The position numbers and the translations under genes are program-made. A DNA stretch of 64,000 nucleotides from Chitinophagaceae bacterium (GTDB lineage: Bacteria > Bacteroidota > Bacteroidia > Chitinophagales > Chitinophagaceae), in NCBI GenBank assembly GCA_019638625.1, contig JAHBTK010000001.1, forward strand, positions 487,434 to 551,433. The letters are read 5' to 3'. Positions 37,701 to 45,742 of the stretch are shown here, one piece after another. How positions within the stretch are numbered: position 1 is the first letter of the stretch; each line of letters opens with the position of its first letter. A model generated the notes under the pieces. The model saw only the letters and a list, made by a program, of their open reading frames with translations. It had not been told where the DNA came from and did not search any database.

Positions 37701-38063
37701 AATTTCTCAGGATCAAATGCCATTAGTGCAAATATGCTGAGGTCATGGCAAAAAGAAGGAGATATTACTGATATACCAAGGTATTACTGGGCAGATCAGA
37801 ATGGGCAGAGTAATATAAACAGAAGGAACTCCCGTTTTTATCAGAGTACCGATTTCTTATGTGTAAGAGAGGTAACACTCTCCTACAGGTTGCCGCAAAG
37901 TCTGCTAAAACGGATAAAAATTGCTGATATAGCGTTAAACCTTACCGGTAATAATTTGAAGTATTTCACTAACTACGAAGGGTTGAGTCCTGAGCAAACA
38001 GATTCCGATACCGCGTATCCCAACCCCAGGTCGTTCATTTTTGGAGCCTCCATTACTTTCTAA
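34785..38063 (+). CDS. SusC/RagA TonB-linked outer-membrane receptor (no STN domain)
   Basis: 1092 residues. After a long N-terminus with a hydrophobic signal (about 36-57, ending VFAQGQ), the protein goes straight to a CarboxypepD_reg-like domain (ITVRGKVTSESGEGIPGASVRVKG, about 60-130) and the plug (VVVGFGSQQRRSEITTAVSKL, LQGTLAGVRVQTNSGQPGAAPNIIVRGGTS, VLKDAAATAIYGAQGSNGVVIVETK). The barrel ends in the usual aromatic ITF. It lacks the STN domain of the receptor at 2200, so it is not expected to signal to an anti-sigma factor. An ATG at 34845 (MIRQFC) is an alternative start nearer the signal helix. Codon use is AT-richer than in the genes before. The partner SusD follows after 17 bases. 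Confidence 0.95.
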   Translation: MTKGYFISQSIFSTIPKSAFMIRQFCKTVRACFLFSSVAIKVLPIVFLFIFSIVFAQGQITVRGKVTSESGEGIPGASVRVKGAGSGTTTNEEGLFDIRVASLNVTLVVSSVGFLEKEIPLNGQSSINVSLVPGSDALSEVVVVGFGSQQRRSEITTAVSKLDNKVLENIPYSNAAAALQGTLAGVRVQTNSGQPGAAPNIIVRGGTSINSPNSSPPIYIIDGVLRTNMNDISAHDIKSIQVLKDAAATAIYGAQGSNGVVIVETKSGQSGKTQVNYKFDLVRSEVAKTYDILMGKDEAYFSRLGILATAGINPAFYDLLEGSTYLGGAGNDLTNNTSGSLQYLTPENQHKLNEGWESIQDPVDPSRTLIFNTVDWQSMLFRKTLSQNHTISVSGGTQKSRFYLGLGYMDNKGIAIQTDYKRFTMNLNGELNVNDKIKLFSRVMYANTRNTQVPGVDVFKSNLIAPSTDKLYFEDGTLSPGRVLGQANPFYRVSVFNPKNLANDLTLIIGGQAEIIEGLTFSPQVSLQYVGGYSRNFSRSYLNGPSTLITSRTASGSYSENFRPQVNAVLNYSKVFNNDHDFDIKAGLSYLWANNISLSATGQNAATDIIPTLNASATPTTVSGLETQHALIGYFSRAAYNYKGKYLLSASLRYDGASNLGTDNKWGVFPGVSAGWNVDRENFWNFLPEGLVKLKLRASYGVTGNISGLGLYQAQGEYNASSRYYGSSGIMISTLPNQNLKWEQSKTFDLGTDLGLFNNRVSIIFDYYRRVTENLLTSLTLPPSTGFPSILTNYGSLENKGYEVELSARVLSPESPVQWNVAFNTAKVNSKVLKLPENGIENNRVGGVYVYDPKRGGYAWMGGLQEGQRIGDQYAYQQIGIFSTNAEAAKGPLDIITPTASKMKYGGDVNWLDVDKNDTIDNRDRVYMGNIIPRVTGGFTNTVNYKGLSLTVRMDYTLGATIYNEAAARLEANFSGSNAISANMLRSWQKEGDITDIPRYYWADQNGQSNINRRNSRFYQSTDFLCVREVTLSYRLPQSLLKRIKIADIALNLTGNNLKYFTNYEGLSPEQTDSDTAYPNPRSFIFGASITF

Positions 38064-38080
38064 CTGAAAAACTTAATACA

Positions 38081-39568
38081 ATGAGGAATAATAAAATAAT
38101 AATAATATTTTCAGCTTTAACCATCGCATTTGGAGCTGGTTGTACAAAAACACTGGAACTCGAACCAGTAAGCTCTATTTCATCAACATCATTCTGGAAA
38201 ACTGAAGATGACGCGAACGGTGCATTAAGGGGTATGTATGTAAGACTCAGAAATGTAACTGCATCAAATTTGTATTTGTGGGGTGAAGCGAGAAGCCAAA
38301 ATATGAAACGGTCAGTAGGGAATTTCGGGAGTATAATGAATGTTTTTGAGAACTTGGTGGATGTCAATATTGCCGGGCCTGATTGGAACACTGTATACAG
38401 TGTGGTCAATGATGCTAATCTGATATTGAAATATTTGCCAAATATTACTTTCAAAACTGAAGCAGCTAAAAACCGTGCACTGGGCGAAGCATACACCATG
38501 AGAGCTTATTGTTACTTCTTAATGGCAAAAACATGGGGCGATATCCCTCTTGTGGTTGACCCGACTGAGGGCTATAATCCGGACGTTATTTATAAGGAAA
38601 GGACTCCGGTTGCTCAAATTTTTACACAAATAAAAAGCGATATCAGCCAGGCGTTATCACTTTTCCCGGACAATAGTTTTCTCGCGGGGCGAAACAGATG
38701 GTCAAAGCCCGCGTTGAATGCATTAAAAGGAGACGTTTTTTTGTGGACAGCAAAGAAAATGAATGGTGGAAATAGTGACTTGACGGAAGCACTTAATGCT
38801 TTAAATGACGTAAATGCCGCAGATGTGCAATTACTGAATGATTTTGAAAGGGTTTTTGATTATGATAATAAAGGCAATAAGGAAATTTTAATGGCCAATA
38901 ACTTTCAATTGAATGAATCTGGAGCCACATTCATGGCAAATATGTATATTGATGCATATCCGCCAAATGCTGATCCGGCAGCAGTGGCAATAATTGGAGC
39001 GCTCGGCGGAGGTGGCGCAAGTTACTTTACATTGACAGATGAAACAAGAAGTAAGTTTAAAACAGATGACACCCGTCGTATCGCCAGCTACACTGAATTA
39101 TACAGCTATGAGGAAAGCACGGGTGCTTATACTAAATTTTATGCTTGTATTCAAAGAAAGTTTAACGGAATGGTTAATGCCGGGTCGAGAAATTTTATTG
39201 ACGATGTTGTTTTGTATCGGTATGCCGATGTATTATTGATGAAAGCCGAAGCACAAAACGCTTTGAGCCAGGATCCCTCTGCCGCGATAAATGCAGTAAG
39301 GCAAAGGGCCTTCGGAAGTAATTTTTCCGGTAATGAGTTTGTTGCCGGTTCAAAAGAAGATAATGATGCTGCGATCCTGGAAGAACGGTTATTGGAATTT
39401 TTATATGAAGGAAAATATTGGTGGGATATCTTAAGATTTGATAAAGCTTCTGTATTGATACCCTATTTCCGAGATAATCCTTCACATACTTATAAGTATT
39501 TGTGGCCGTTGTCGCTAAATATCTTAAGTACAGAACCCAAGGCGATACAGAATCCTGGTTATAATTAA
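38081..39568 (+). CDS. SusD/RagB outer-membrane lipoprotein
   Basis: 495 residues. The lipoprotein signal ends at FGAGC, Cys21. Family signatures: TKTLELEPVSSIS and SFWKTEDDANGALRGMY at the N-terminus, GEAYTMRAYCYFLMAKTWGDIPLVVDP (about 135-160), ALNALKGDVFLWTAKKM, YADVLLMKAEAQNALS (about 385) and ILEERLLEFLYEGKYWWDILRFDK (about 430), ending in IQNPGYN. It should cap the SusC encoded just upstream and bind the oligomer being imported. Sequence is clearly different from the SusD at 5762, so the two pairs likely take different ligands. Confidence 0.95.
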   Translation: MRNNKIIIIFSALTIAFGAGCTKTLELEPVSSISSTSFWKTEDDANGALRGMYVRLRNVTASNLYLWGEARSQNMKRSVGNFGSIMNVFENLVDVNIAGPDWNTVYSVVNDANLILKYLPNITFKTEAAKNRALGEAYTMRAYCYFLMAKTWGDIPLVVDPTEGYNPDVIYKERTPVAQIFTQIKSDISQALSLFPDNSFLAGRNRWSKPALNALKGDVFLWTAKKMNGGNSDLTEALNALNDVNAADVQLLNDFERVFDYDNKGNKEILMANNFQLNESGATFMANMYIDAYPPNADPAAVAIIGALGGGGASYFTLTDETRSKFKTDDTRRIASYTELYSYEESTGAYTKFYACIQRKFNGMVNAGSRNFIDDVVLYRYADVLLMKAEAQNALSQDPSAAINAVRQRAFGSNFSGNEFVAGSKEDNDAAILEERLLEFLYEGKYWWDILRFDKASVLIPYFRDNPSHTYKYLWPLSLNILSTEPKAIQNPGYN

Positions 39569-39734
39569 ACCTTACAATGAGCTAACCTATTTTCTTAAAA
39601 CAGGAGATTGTGCAATGGTTTGCAAGATAGTATGGATTGTAGTTACTTGGCTCTTTAATTTGTTTGGAGACAATTGAAAGGATGAAGGGAAAATCCTTCT
39701 GAAAATATTAACAAAATAAGCTATATTGAACAGT

Positions 39735-41198
39735 ATGTCATTTGTAAGAAAAATAACCTTTGCAGTTGGTCTTTGTATCGGCATTTTACAAAATCCTTTG
39801 TTTGCTCAAAATGCTTCTACTATTAATATTGGAAGCAACCGTGAGCTTTTCGTTGACCGGTATTTGATAGAAAAACTGAATAATATTACCCAACAACTTC
39901 ATACACTCAAAAATGAGGGAACGGTTTTGAAGTTTGAAAAGCCCTGGGAGGGAGTATTTGCCACATATAGCACAATTATCAAAGACGGAACACAGTATAA
40001 GCTCTATTACAGGGGAATACGCAATGGAAAGGATAATAGCGAAATGAGCATAACCTGTTATGCAGAGTCATCTGATGGCATTATCTGGACAAAACCAAAC
40101 CTTGGAATTTATGATGTGGATGGCATCTCAGATAATAATGTTATTCTAGCAAATGCCACCCCGGCTTCAAACAATTTCACTCCTTTTCTTGACAAGAACC
40201 CGAATGCAAAAGCTGCCCAGAGATTCAAGGCGCTGGGGGGCGACAGGGAAACAGGCTTGTTCGCTTTTGTATCACCCGATGGCATTCACTGGAAGAAAAT
40301 GCAGGATTCGTCTGTGATAAAAATAGGGACGTTTGATTCTCAAAACGTAGCTTTTTGGTCAGAGAGTGAGCAGCAATATGTTTGTTATTTCAGGGTAATG
40401 AGCGAGGGGCCTTTCCCGGGAGACAAGGGGGTTCGGTCTGTAGCAAGAACCACATCCAGGGACTTTATTAATTGGTCAACCCCGGCACGTATGACCTTTG
40501 GTGATACTCCGTTGGATGAACTGTATACGAATCAAACCAGTCCTTATTTCAGAGCGCCCCATATTTACTTAGCAATAGGTACGAGGTACATGCCTAAGAG
40601 GCAGGTACTTACTGATGAACAGGCCCGGGCATTAAATGTAGATCCTGGTTATTTTAAGGATTGCTCTGATGCTGTTTTTATGACTACCCGTGGCGGATCA
40701 GCATACGATAGAACTTTTATGCAGTCGTTTATACGCCCTGCAATAGGTTTGGAAAACTGGGTATCCCGCTCTAACTATCCTGTATTAAATGTTGTGCAAA
40801 CCAGCCCCACCCAGTTATCAGTGTATGTGAATGAAAGCTATGCACAGCCAACAGCGCATATTAAAAGATATACTTTGCGGTTGGATGGTTTCGCTTCTCT
40901 GCAAGCCGGGTTTAAAGGTGGTGAGGCAATAACCAAACCCTTTGTATTTAAAGGAAATGAGCTTGAAATTAATTATTCAACTTCTGCGGCAGGTTATGTA
41001 AGGGTTGAAATGCTGGACGCTGGCGGGAAGCCTGTACCTGGTTATACTTTTAATGATAGCCAGGAGATCATTGGCAATGAAATAAAACGGATCGTATCAT
41101 GGAATGGTAAGTCAGATGTTTCACCATTAGCAGGGAAACCGGTTAAATTGAAGATATATCTAAAAGATGCTGATTTGTTTTCTTTTAAATTCAACTAG
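39735..41198 (+). CDS. Secreted glycoside-hydrolase-like beta-propeller protein, copy 1
   Basis: 487 residues. A signal peptide ends at LFA-QN. The body looks like a five-bladed propeller of the GH32/GH43/GH68 type: NIGSNRELFVDRYLIEKL, then GYSTIIKDG/LYYRG-type blades, AESSDGIIWTKPNLGIYDVDG, DSQNVAFWSESEQQYVCYFR and RSVARTTSRDFINWS. A C-terminal beta-sandwich (about 370-487) follows. Similar uncharacterised proteins are common in Bacteroidota and Planctomycetes polysaccharide loci. It is highly similar along its whole length to the protein at 42561; the two flank a sialidase-like gene. Starts at the ATG at 39735, as the upstream in-frame codon at 39726 is only TTG. Confidence 0.7.
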   Translation: MSFVRKITFAVGLCIGILQNPLFAQNASTINIGSNRELFVDRYLIEKLNNITQQLHTLKNEGTVLKFEKPWEGVFATYSTIIKDGTQYKLYYRGIRNGKDNSEMSITCYAESSDGIIWTKPNLGIYDVDGISDNNVILANATPASNNFTPFLDKNPNAKAAQRFKALGGDRETGLFAFVSPDGIHWKKMQDSSVIKIGTFDSQNVAFWSESEQQYVCYFRVMSEGPFPGDKGVRSVARTTSRDFINWSTPARMTFGDTPLDELYTNQTSPYFRAPHIYLAIGTRYMPKRQVLTDEQARALNVDPGYFKDCSDAVFMTTRGGSAYDRTFMQSFIRPAIGLENWVSRSNYPVLNVVQTSPTQLSVYVNESYAQPTAHIKRYTLRLDGFASLQAGFKGGEAITKPFVFKGNELEINYSTSAAGYVRVEMLDAGGKPVPGYTFNDSQEIIGNEIKRIVSWNGKSDVSPLAGKPVKLKIYLKDADLFSFKFN

Positions 41199-41231
41199 TG
41201 TTATGTTAAATTTAAAATGTCGTATAATATA

Positions 41232-41267
41232 CCACGAATGCGCGAATAAACATTCGCGCATTCGTGG
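41232..41267 (+). terminator. Perfect 16-bp hairpin
   Basis: The arms ccacgaatgcgcgaat and attcgcgcattcgtgg pair without mismatch around an aaac loop. It lies 34 bases after the stop of the preceding gene. No T-run follows. It may terminate transcription or protect the 3' end; 'attcg...gcattcgtgg' hairpins of this kind are also dispersed in Bacteroidota genomes. Confidence 0.7.
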
Positions 41268-41363
41268 CTATTGTAAAGCTACAATACGTTTAACTTAACA
41301 GTAGTTTGTGGAGAACCGTTTTGACTTTTTTGCTATCTTAAAGTCATTAAATAAAATTCAGCT

Positions 41364-42533
41364 ATGAAGATATTTTCTTTCAATCAATATGATCTGCGTT
41401 GTTTTTTGCTGCTTATAGGTATGGTGTATTCTGGTGTTCCTGGTTTTTCGCAGGTGAAAAAAATAAAAGACGTTATTGTATATAGCGACACTGCTTTCTA
41501 TGCCGCATTTCCTTCGGTGGTGAAACTTGAGGATGGCGAATTGATGGTAGCGTTCAGAAGAGCGCCCAATCGTATCATTTTTGGAGAGAAGGGTAATAAT
41601 CATGTAGACCATAACAGTTACCTGGTATCTGTAAAATCCAAAGATGGGGAAACCTGGACGAAAACACCTCAACTACTGTATGCTCATGCATTTGGCGGGT
41701 CACAAGATCCCTGCTTACTCCGCTTGAAGGATGGTACCTTATTATGTACCAGCTATGGCTGGCAGCAGGTGAGGGAGGGTGGGTTACAAAATTTGAAACA
41801 ACCCTATTTTGAAGCGGGTGGTTATATATTTTTAGGAGGTTATGTAGTAAGGTCTGTCGATGACGGAAAAACATGGCAGGGACCTTATTATCCGCCTCAT
41901 ATAGACCCTGAGATATATTATAACGCTTACGGGCAGAAAGCACCTGCTTATAACCGCGGTGCATTATACGAGGCTAAAGACGGCAGGATATTATGGATTA
42001 TTGCTGCACATGATAGTTCAGAGAAGACCTCCAATTATTTGCTCACTTCAAGAGATAAGGGATTAACCTGGGAATATATAAGTGAAGTAGCGAAAGATGC
42101 TAAAATCTCTTTTAATGAAGCCTCTGTATATGAAACACCAAAAGGAGATATTGTTGGCTTTTTGCGTACAGAGAGTTTTAAAGATCAGGCGGTAATAGCC
42201 AGGTCGACTGATGGAGGGAAAACATTCTCCTGGGAATCAATGGGGTTTCAGGGACATCCGCTGACGGCAACACGGTTGCCGGATAACCGTGTCCTGCTGG
42301 TATATGGTTACCGGCATAAGCCTTTTGGAATACGCGCCCGGATTTTAAATGCGGAATGCACAGATTGGAAAACTTCAAAAGAGTTTATTTTGAGAGATGA
42401 CGGTGGTAATACCGATATCGGTTATCCGTGGCCGGTAGTATTACCTGACAACAGGGTGTTGGTGGTTTATTACTTTAATAAAGACAACGGTAACCGTCAT
42501 ATCGCCGGAACAATTATTGAAATTCAACCATAG
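41364..42533 (+). CDS. Secreted sialidase-like (BNR/Asp-box) protein
   Basis: 389 residues with a signal peptide ending near GFS-QV. It has a six-bladed sialidase-type propeller with Asp boxes: SKDGETWTK (about 93), SVDDGKTWQG (about 165), SRDKGLTWEY (about 230) and STDGGKTFSW (about 285). MVAFRRAPNR near 55 could supply an active-site Arg. Exo-alpha-sialidase is the usual label; many such proteins in environmental Bacteroidota act on sugars other than sialic acid. No sialic-acid catabolism gene (NanA, NanE, NanK) is seen in this window, so the true substrate is open. It is enclosed by two near-identical propeller genes. Confidence 0.8.
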   Translation: MKIFSFNQYDLRCFLLLIGMVYSGVPGFSQVKKIKDVIVYSDTAFYAAFPSVVKLEDGELMVAFRRAPNRIIFGEKGNNHVDHNSYLVSVKSKDGETWTKTPQLLYAHAFGGSQDPCLLRLKDGTLLCTSYGWQQVREGGLQNLKQPYFEAGGYIFLGGYVVRSVDDGKTWQGPYYPPHIDPEIYYNAYGQKAPAYNRGALYEAKDGRILWIIAAHDSSEKTSNYLLTSRDKGLTWEYISEVAKDAKISFNEASVYETPKGDIVGFLRTESFKDQAVIARSTDGGKTFSWESMGFQGHPLTATRLPDNRVLLVYGYRHKPFGIRARILNAECTDWKTSKEFILRDDGGNTDIGYPWPVVLPDNRVLVVYYFNKDNGNRHIAGTIIEIQP

Positions 42534-42560
42534 TTTTTTAATTCATATAATTCAAGTATA

Positions 42561-44027
42561 ATGCCTGTTCAAAGGAGTGTGTTATTGTGTTTTCTCTGTA
42601 TTTGTCTTGCCCAGAGCCAGGTGTTTGCCCAGACAGCGAGATCACTGCAGTTGGGAAGCAGCAGGGAACTATTTGTTGATCAGTATCTTATAGAGAAATT
42701 GAACAATGTTACGCAGGAATTACATACGCCCCGAAATGAGGGTGCAGTATTGAAGTTTGATAATCCATGGGAAGGAAATTTCAGCGGCTACTCAACTATC
42801 ATAAAAGATGGTACCTTGTTCAGGATGTATTACCGTGGTGTGAGAGAAGCTAAAGGAGATGGTAATGAAAGCGAACTGACTTGTGTTGCTGAGTCGTCAG
42901 ATGGGATCAATTGGGTAAAACCTAATGTCGGTATTTATACCATTAACGGATCAACAAATAACAATGTAGTATTGTCTAAAGCCGCACCGGCTACACATAA
43001 TTTCAGCCCTTTCCTGGATGCCAATCCCAATGCCAAAGCTGCTGAGCGTTACAAGGCACTGGGAGGAACCGGCAAATCGGGACTGATCGCTTTTGTTTCG
43101 GCGGATGGTATTCACTGGAAGAAGTTGCAGGAAGCGCCGGTGTTCAGAACTGGCGTCTTCGATTCTCAGAATGTGGCTTTCTGGTCAGAGAGCGAGCAGC
43201 AATATGTTTGTTATTTCCGAACCTGGAACGAGGGGGGCTTTACAGCATACAAAGGATTTCGCTCTGTGAGCAGAACGACTTCTAAAGATTTTATCAACTG
43301 GACACAGCCTGTACATATGACATTCGGTGATACCCCGTTGGATCATTTATACACCAACCAGACCAGTCCTTATTTCAGGGCGCCTCATATTTATTTAGCA
43401 ATAGGCGCCAGATTTATGCCTAAAAGACAGGTGCTGACCGATGAGCAGGCAAAAATCTTGAATGTGAACCCCGCTTATTTTAAGGACTGCTCCGATGCCA
43501 TTTTTATGACGACACGCGGCGGCTCCGTATACGACAGGACTTTTTTGGAGTCATTCATACGTCCGGCAATCGGGTTGGAAAACTGGGTGTCCCGTTCCAA
43601 CTATCCCGTATTAAATGTGGTGCAAACAAGCCCCACAGAACTGTCGCTATACGTGAATGAAAGTTACGCGCAACCTACGGCGCATATAAAAAGATACACT
43701 TTACGTCTTGACGGATTTGCGTCTTTGCGAGCCGGTTTTAAGGAGGGAGAAGCCATTACCAAACCGCTTGTATTTAAGGGAAAGGAACTGGAGATCAATT
43801 ATGCTACTTCTGCAGCAGGGTATGTAAAAGTAGAGATACTGGATGCGAAAGGAAAACCGTTGCCCGGCTTTACCGTCAGCGACAGCCGCGAGATCATCGG
43901 TAACGAGATCAGGCGGATCGTATCCTGGAACGGGAAGGAGGATGTTTCTTCCTTATCCGGAAAAACAATTAAGTTGAAATTTTATTGTAAGGACGCAGAC
44001 CTGTATTCCCTTAAGTTTAACGAATAA
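42561..44027 (+). CDS. Secreted glycoside-hydrolase-like beta-propeller protein, copy 2
   Basis: 488 residues, collinear with the protein at 39735: RELFVDQYLIEKLNNVTQELHT, AESSDGINWVKPNVGIYTING, FWSESEQQYVCYFR, and the long shared segment from HIYLAIG through SYAQPTAHIKRYTLRLDGFASL. The signal peptide ends at VFA-QT. Differences cluster in short loops (for example NEGGFTAYKGF against SEGPFPGDKGV), as expected if the binding pocket has shifted. This copy uses a higher-GC codon mix than copy 1, so they are not a very recent duplication. It is followed after 12 bases by the PhyH gene. Confidence 0.7.
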   Translation: MPVQRSVLLCFLCICLAQSQVFAQTARSLQLGSSRELFVDQYLIEKLNNVTQELHTPRNEGAVLKFDNPWEGNFSGYSTIIKDGTLFRMYYRGVREAKGDGNESELTCVAESSDGINWVKPNVGIYTINGSTNNNVVLSKAAPATHNFSPFLDANPNAKAAERYKALGGTGKSGLIAFVSADGIHWKKLQEAPVFRTGVFDSQNVAFWSESEQQYVCYFRTWNEGGFTAYKGFRSVSRTTSKDFINWTQPVHMTFGDTPLDHLYTNQTSPYFRAPHIYLAIGARFMPKRQVLTDEQAKILNVNPAYFKDCSDAIFMTTRGGSVYDRTFLESFIRPAIGLENWVSRSNYPVLNVVQTSPTELSLYVNESYAQPTAHIKRYTLRLDGFASLRAGFKEGEAITKPLVFKGKELEINYATSAAGYVKVEILDAKGKPLPGFTVSDSREIIGNEIRRIVSWNGKEDVSSLSGKTIKLKFYCKDADLYSLKFNE

Positions 44028-44039
44028 AATTGAAAACAT

Positions 44040-44792
44040 ATGTCATTCGCCCCTGCTGCAGTAAAAGGATCGTTTGACCGTGATGGTTATATTTATTTGC
44101 CAGGATTTCTTTCTCCTGAGGAAACAGGCGTATTGAACAGAAAAATAGAGCGGTTTATAGCAGAACGGATCCCTGTAATGAAAGCGGGTCACTATTTTTA
44201 TGAGGACAAAAATGATCCGTCAACGCTCAAACAAATGCAGGACCTGGAGAAGTATGACGACTGGTTTTTATCAATGGCGGTAAACAGCCGCTTTTCGGAG
44301 ATCGCTGAAACTTTACTCGGTGAACCGGTAACATGCAAAACAGTAGAGTATTTTAACAAGCCCCCGGTGATCGGAAAAGCTACCCCACCGCACCAGGACG
44401 GGTATTATTTTATGCTGCAACCCCAGCAGGCATTGACCATGTGGCTGGCGCTGGAACCGGTAGATGAAGAAAACGGTTGTGTAAAGTATATCAGGGGCTC
44501 CCATCTGAAAGGTATGCGAAGTCATGGCAGAACGGCTACGCTGGGTTTTTCGCAGGGGATTGTTGATTTCGGAACAGCAGAAGACCAGGCAGAGGAAGTT
44601 GCTTTTCCTTCACAACCGGGCGATCTGCTGGTGCATCATTCACTCACTATTCACAGGGCGGGCGCTAATACAACAGCCGACAGAACAAGAAAGGCGATGG
44701 GATTGATTTATTGGGGTGAATCGGCAAAAGAAGACAAGGAGGCAAAGGAAAGATACATGGAGCAGTTGGCAAAGGAAAGGGAAAAAGTGTGA
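44040..44792 (+). CDS. Phytanoyl-CoA dioxygenase (PhyH)-family protein
   Basis: 250 residues, Fe(II)/2-oxoglutarate-dependent oxygenase of the cytoplasm. The iron facial triad is visible as HQDGYYF (His and Asp, about 118-120) and the distal His in LLVHHSLTIHRAGANTTADRTRKAMGLIYW (about 200-210), where the following Arg would bind 2-oxoglutarate. PhyH proteins hydroxylate small molecules of many kinds and are frequent in Bacteroidota and planctomycete sugar loci. It is the last gene of the SusC/D-propeller cluster. The start at 44040 gives MSFAPAAVKGSFDRDGYIYLPGFL, a normal N-terminus for the family. Confidence 0.85.
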   Translation: MSFAPAAVKGSFDRDGYIYLPGFLSPEETGVLNRKIERFIAERIPVMKAGHYFYEDKNDPSTLKQMQDLEKYDDWFLSMAVNSRFSEIAETLLGEPVTCKTVEYFNKPPVIGKATPPHQDGYYFMLQPQQALTMWLALEPVDEENGCVKYIRGSHLKGMRSHGRTATLGFSQGIVDFGTAEDQAEEVAFPSQPGDLLVHHSLTIHRAGANTTADRTRKAMGLIYWGESAKEDKEAKERYMEQLAKEREKV

Positions 44793-45226
44793 TGAGCGGT
44801 GGGCTTTGAGCCATGAGCGATCAGTGTCAGCAAATTTTTGATTTCTGATTTGAGATGTCAGGTTTCAGGTAGGAGGTATCAGGATAATGGACAATAAATA
44901 ATGGATGGTGGACAATGGACAATGAAAATCAGGTATACACCGTCAACCGTCCATTATCAACTGTCAATTGTTTTTTCTTGTCATTCTGAGCGAACGAAGA
45001 ACTGCCCCACACTAATGAGTATTTTCGTGAGCGAAGAATCTGTGAGCAGTGGGCGATCAGCTTTCAGCCATCAGCGATTCGTTTATATATTAGGTCTATC
45101 CTCTCACAGCCATTCACTATTTCCTATTGACTATTCACCACACCCACTTCCCACGTCTTTTCTCCCACTTCCTGAAACGACAAACGATAGACGTGAATTG
45201 AAAAACTGATTCCCTGGAAAGGCTCA

Positions 45227-45497
45227 GGGATTTCGCTTTTAGAAAAAACGTTTGCAGGCATCGTCATTTCGATCCCAACCGAAGGTCGGGAGAGAAATCT
45301 GCCGGGCTTGGATACTAATGCTCAACATTTTCACTACTGCCCAACGGATTTACCTTCGGTGAGAAAAGTTCTCTCCCGCCGCAGGACACTTTAATTAAAT
45401 TCAACGTACAGGCGGAATCGAAATGACGGGGGTGTTTGTATTTTACTACCAGCACTAAGGCAAAGTGTATAATTATTCAACTTAAAAGCGAAATCCC
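45227..45497. repeat. Inverted-repeat element enclosing paired palindromes
   Basis: Perfect 15-bp outer inverted repeats gggatttcgctttta (45227-45241) and taaaagcgaaatccc (45483-45497). Inside are a forward copy of the dispersed repeat (45263-45303, gtcatttcgatcccaaccg...gagagaaatctg) and a reverse copy (45367-45429, ttctctcccgccgc...ggcggaatcgaaatgacg). The arrangement resembles a BIME or MITE. No transposase is encoded. Confidence 0.75.
45263..45303 (+). repeat. Dispersed palindromic repeat, forward copy
   Basis: gtcatttcgatcccaaccg... to gagagaaatctg. Differs from the copy at 52287-52327 at only a few bases. It is the left inner part of the inverted-repeat element 45227-45497. Confidence 0.75.
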
Positions 45498-45528
45498 TGT
45501 GGAAAGGCTTTCATTCTAAATAATAAAA

Positions 45529-45696
45529 ATGGATTGCGGTATATTGCAGGCAGTATCCTGGAAATACAGCCCCGGAAATAAGGTATGGAAAAACATAAAA
45601 ACCGGAATAAAGATCATAGAGGTGGATGCGAACATCAACACTCCCTTTTTTGCCGAACAGGCCATAAAAGGGTTGGTGGGACTCATGGGAACCTAA
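45529..45696 (+). pseudogene. C-terminal remnant of a Tm-1-like/UPF0261 protein
   Basis: A 55-codon open stretch ends in KIIEVDANINTPFFAEQAIKG. I recognise this as the end of UPF0261 (Tm-1-like ATP-binding) proteins, which typically close with 'IEhDANINDPxFA'. Genes of that family regularly precede a TIM-barrel PEP-hydrolase-like gene, exactly what follows here 46 bases later; the two domains are fused in plant Tm-1. About 350 upstream residues are missing and the frame is blocked by a stop at 45517, so this is a truncated leftover at the edge of an inserted segment. Confidence 0.7.
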
Positions 45697-45742
45697 GACA
45701 ACGATATAAAGATTGAATACATAAACCATAAAAAAGAATAGC

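Larger units (their letters stand above)
44793..45528. repeat. Repeat-rich intergenic region
   Basis: No gene recognised. The first 400 bases have low-complexity, duplication-prone text (gtgagcagtgggcgatcag..., tggacaatggacaatg) typical of decaying intergenic DNA. The second half is an inverted-repeat element (see 45227-45497) with a forward and a reverse copy of the dispersed palindrome. The foreign-looking island starts about 30 bases after that element. Confidence 0.6.

Noticed and set aside
44901..45209. Open frame of 102 codons on the + strand after the PhyH gene
   Set aside because: Low-complexity, Ser/His-rich translation of repetitive intergenic DNA with no family resemblance.
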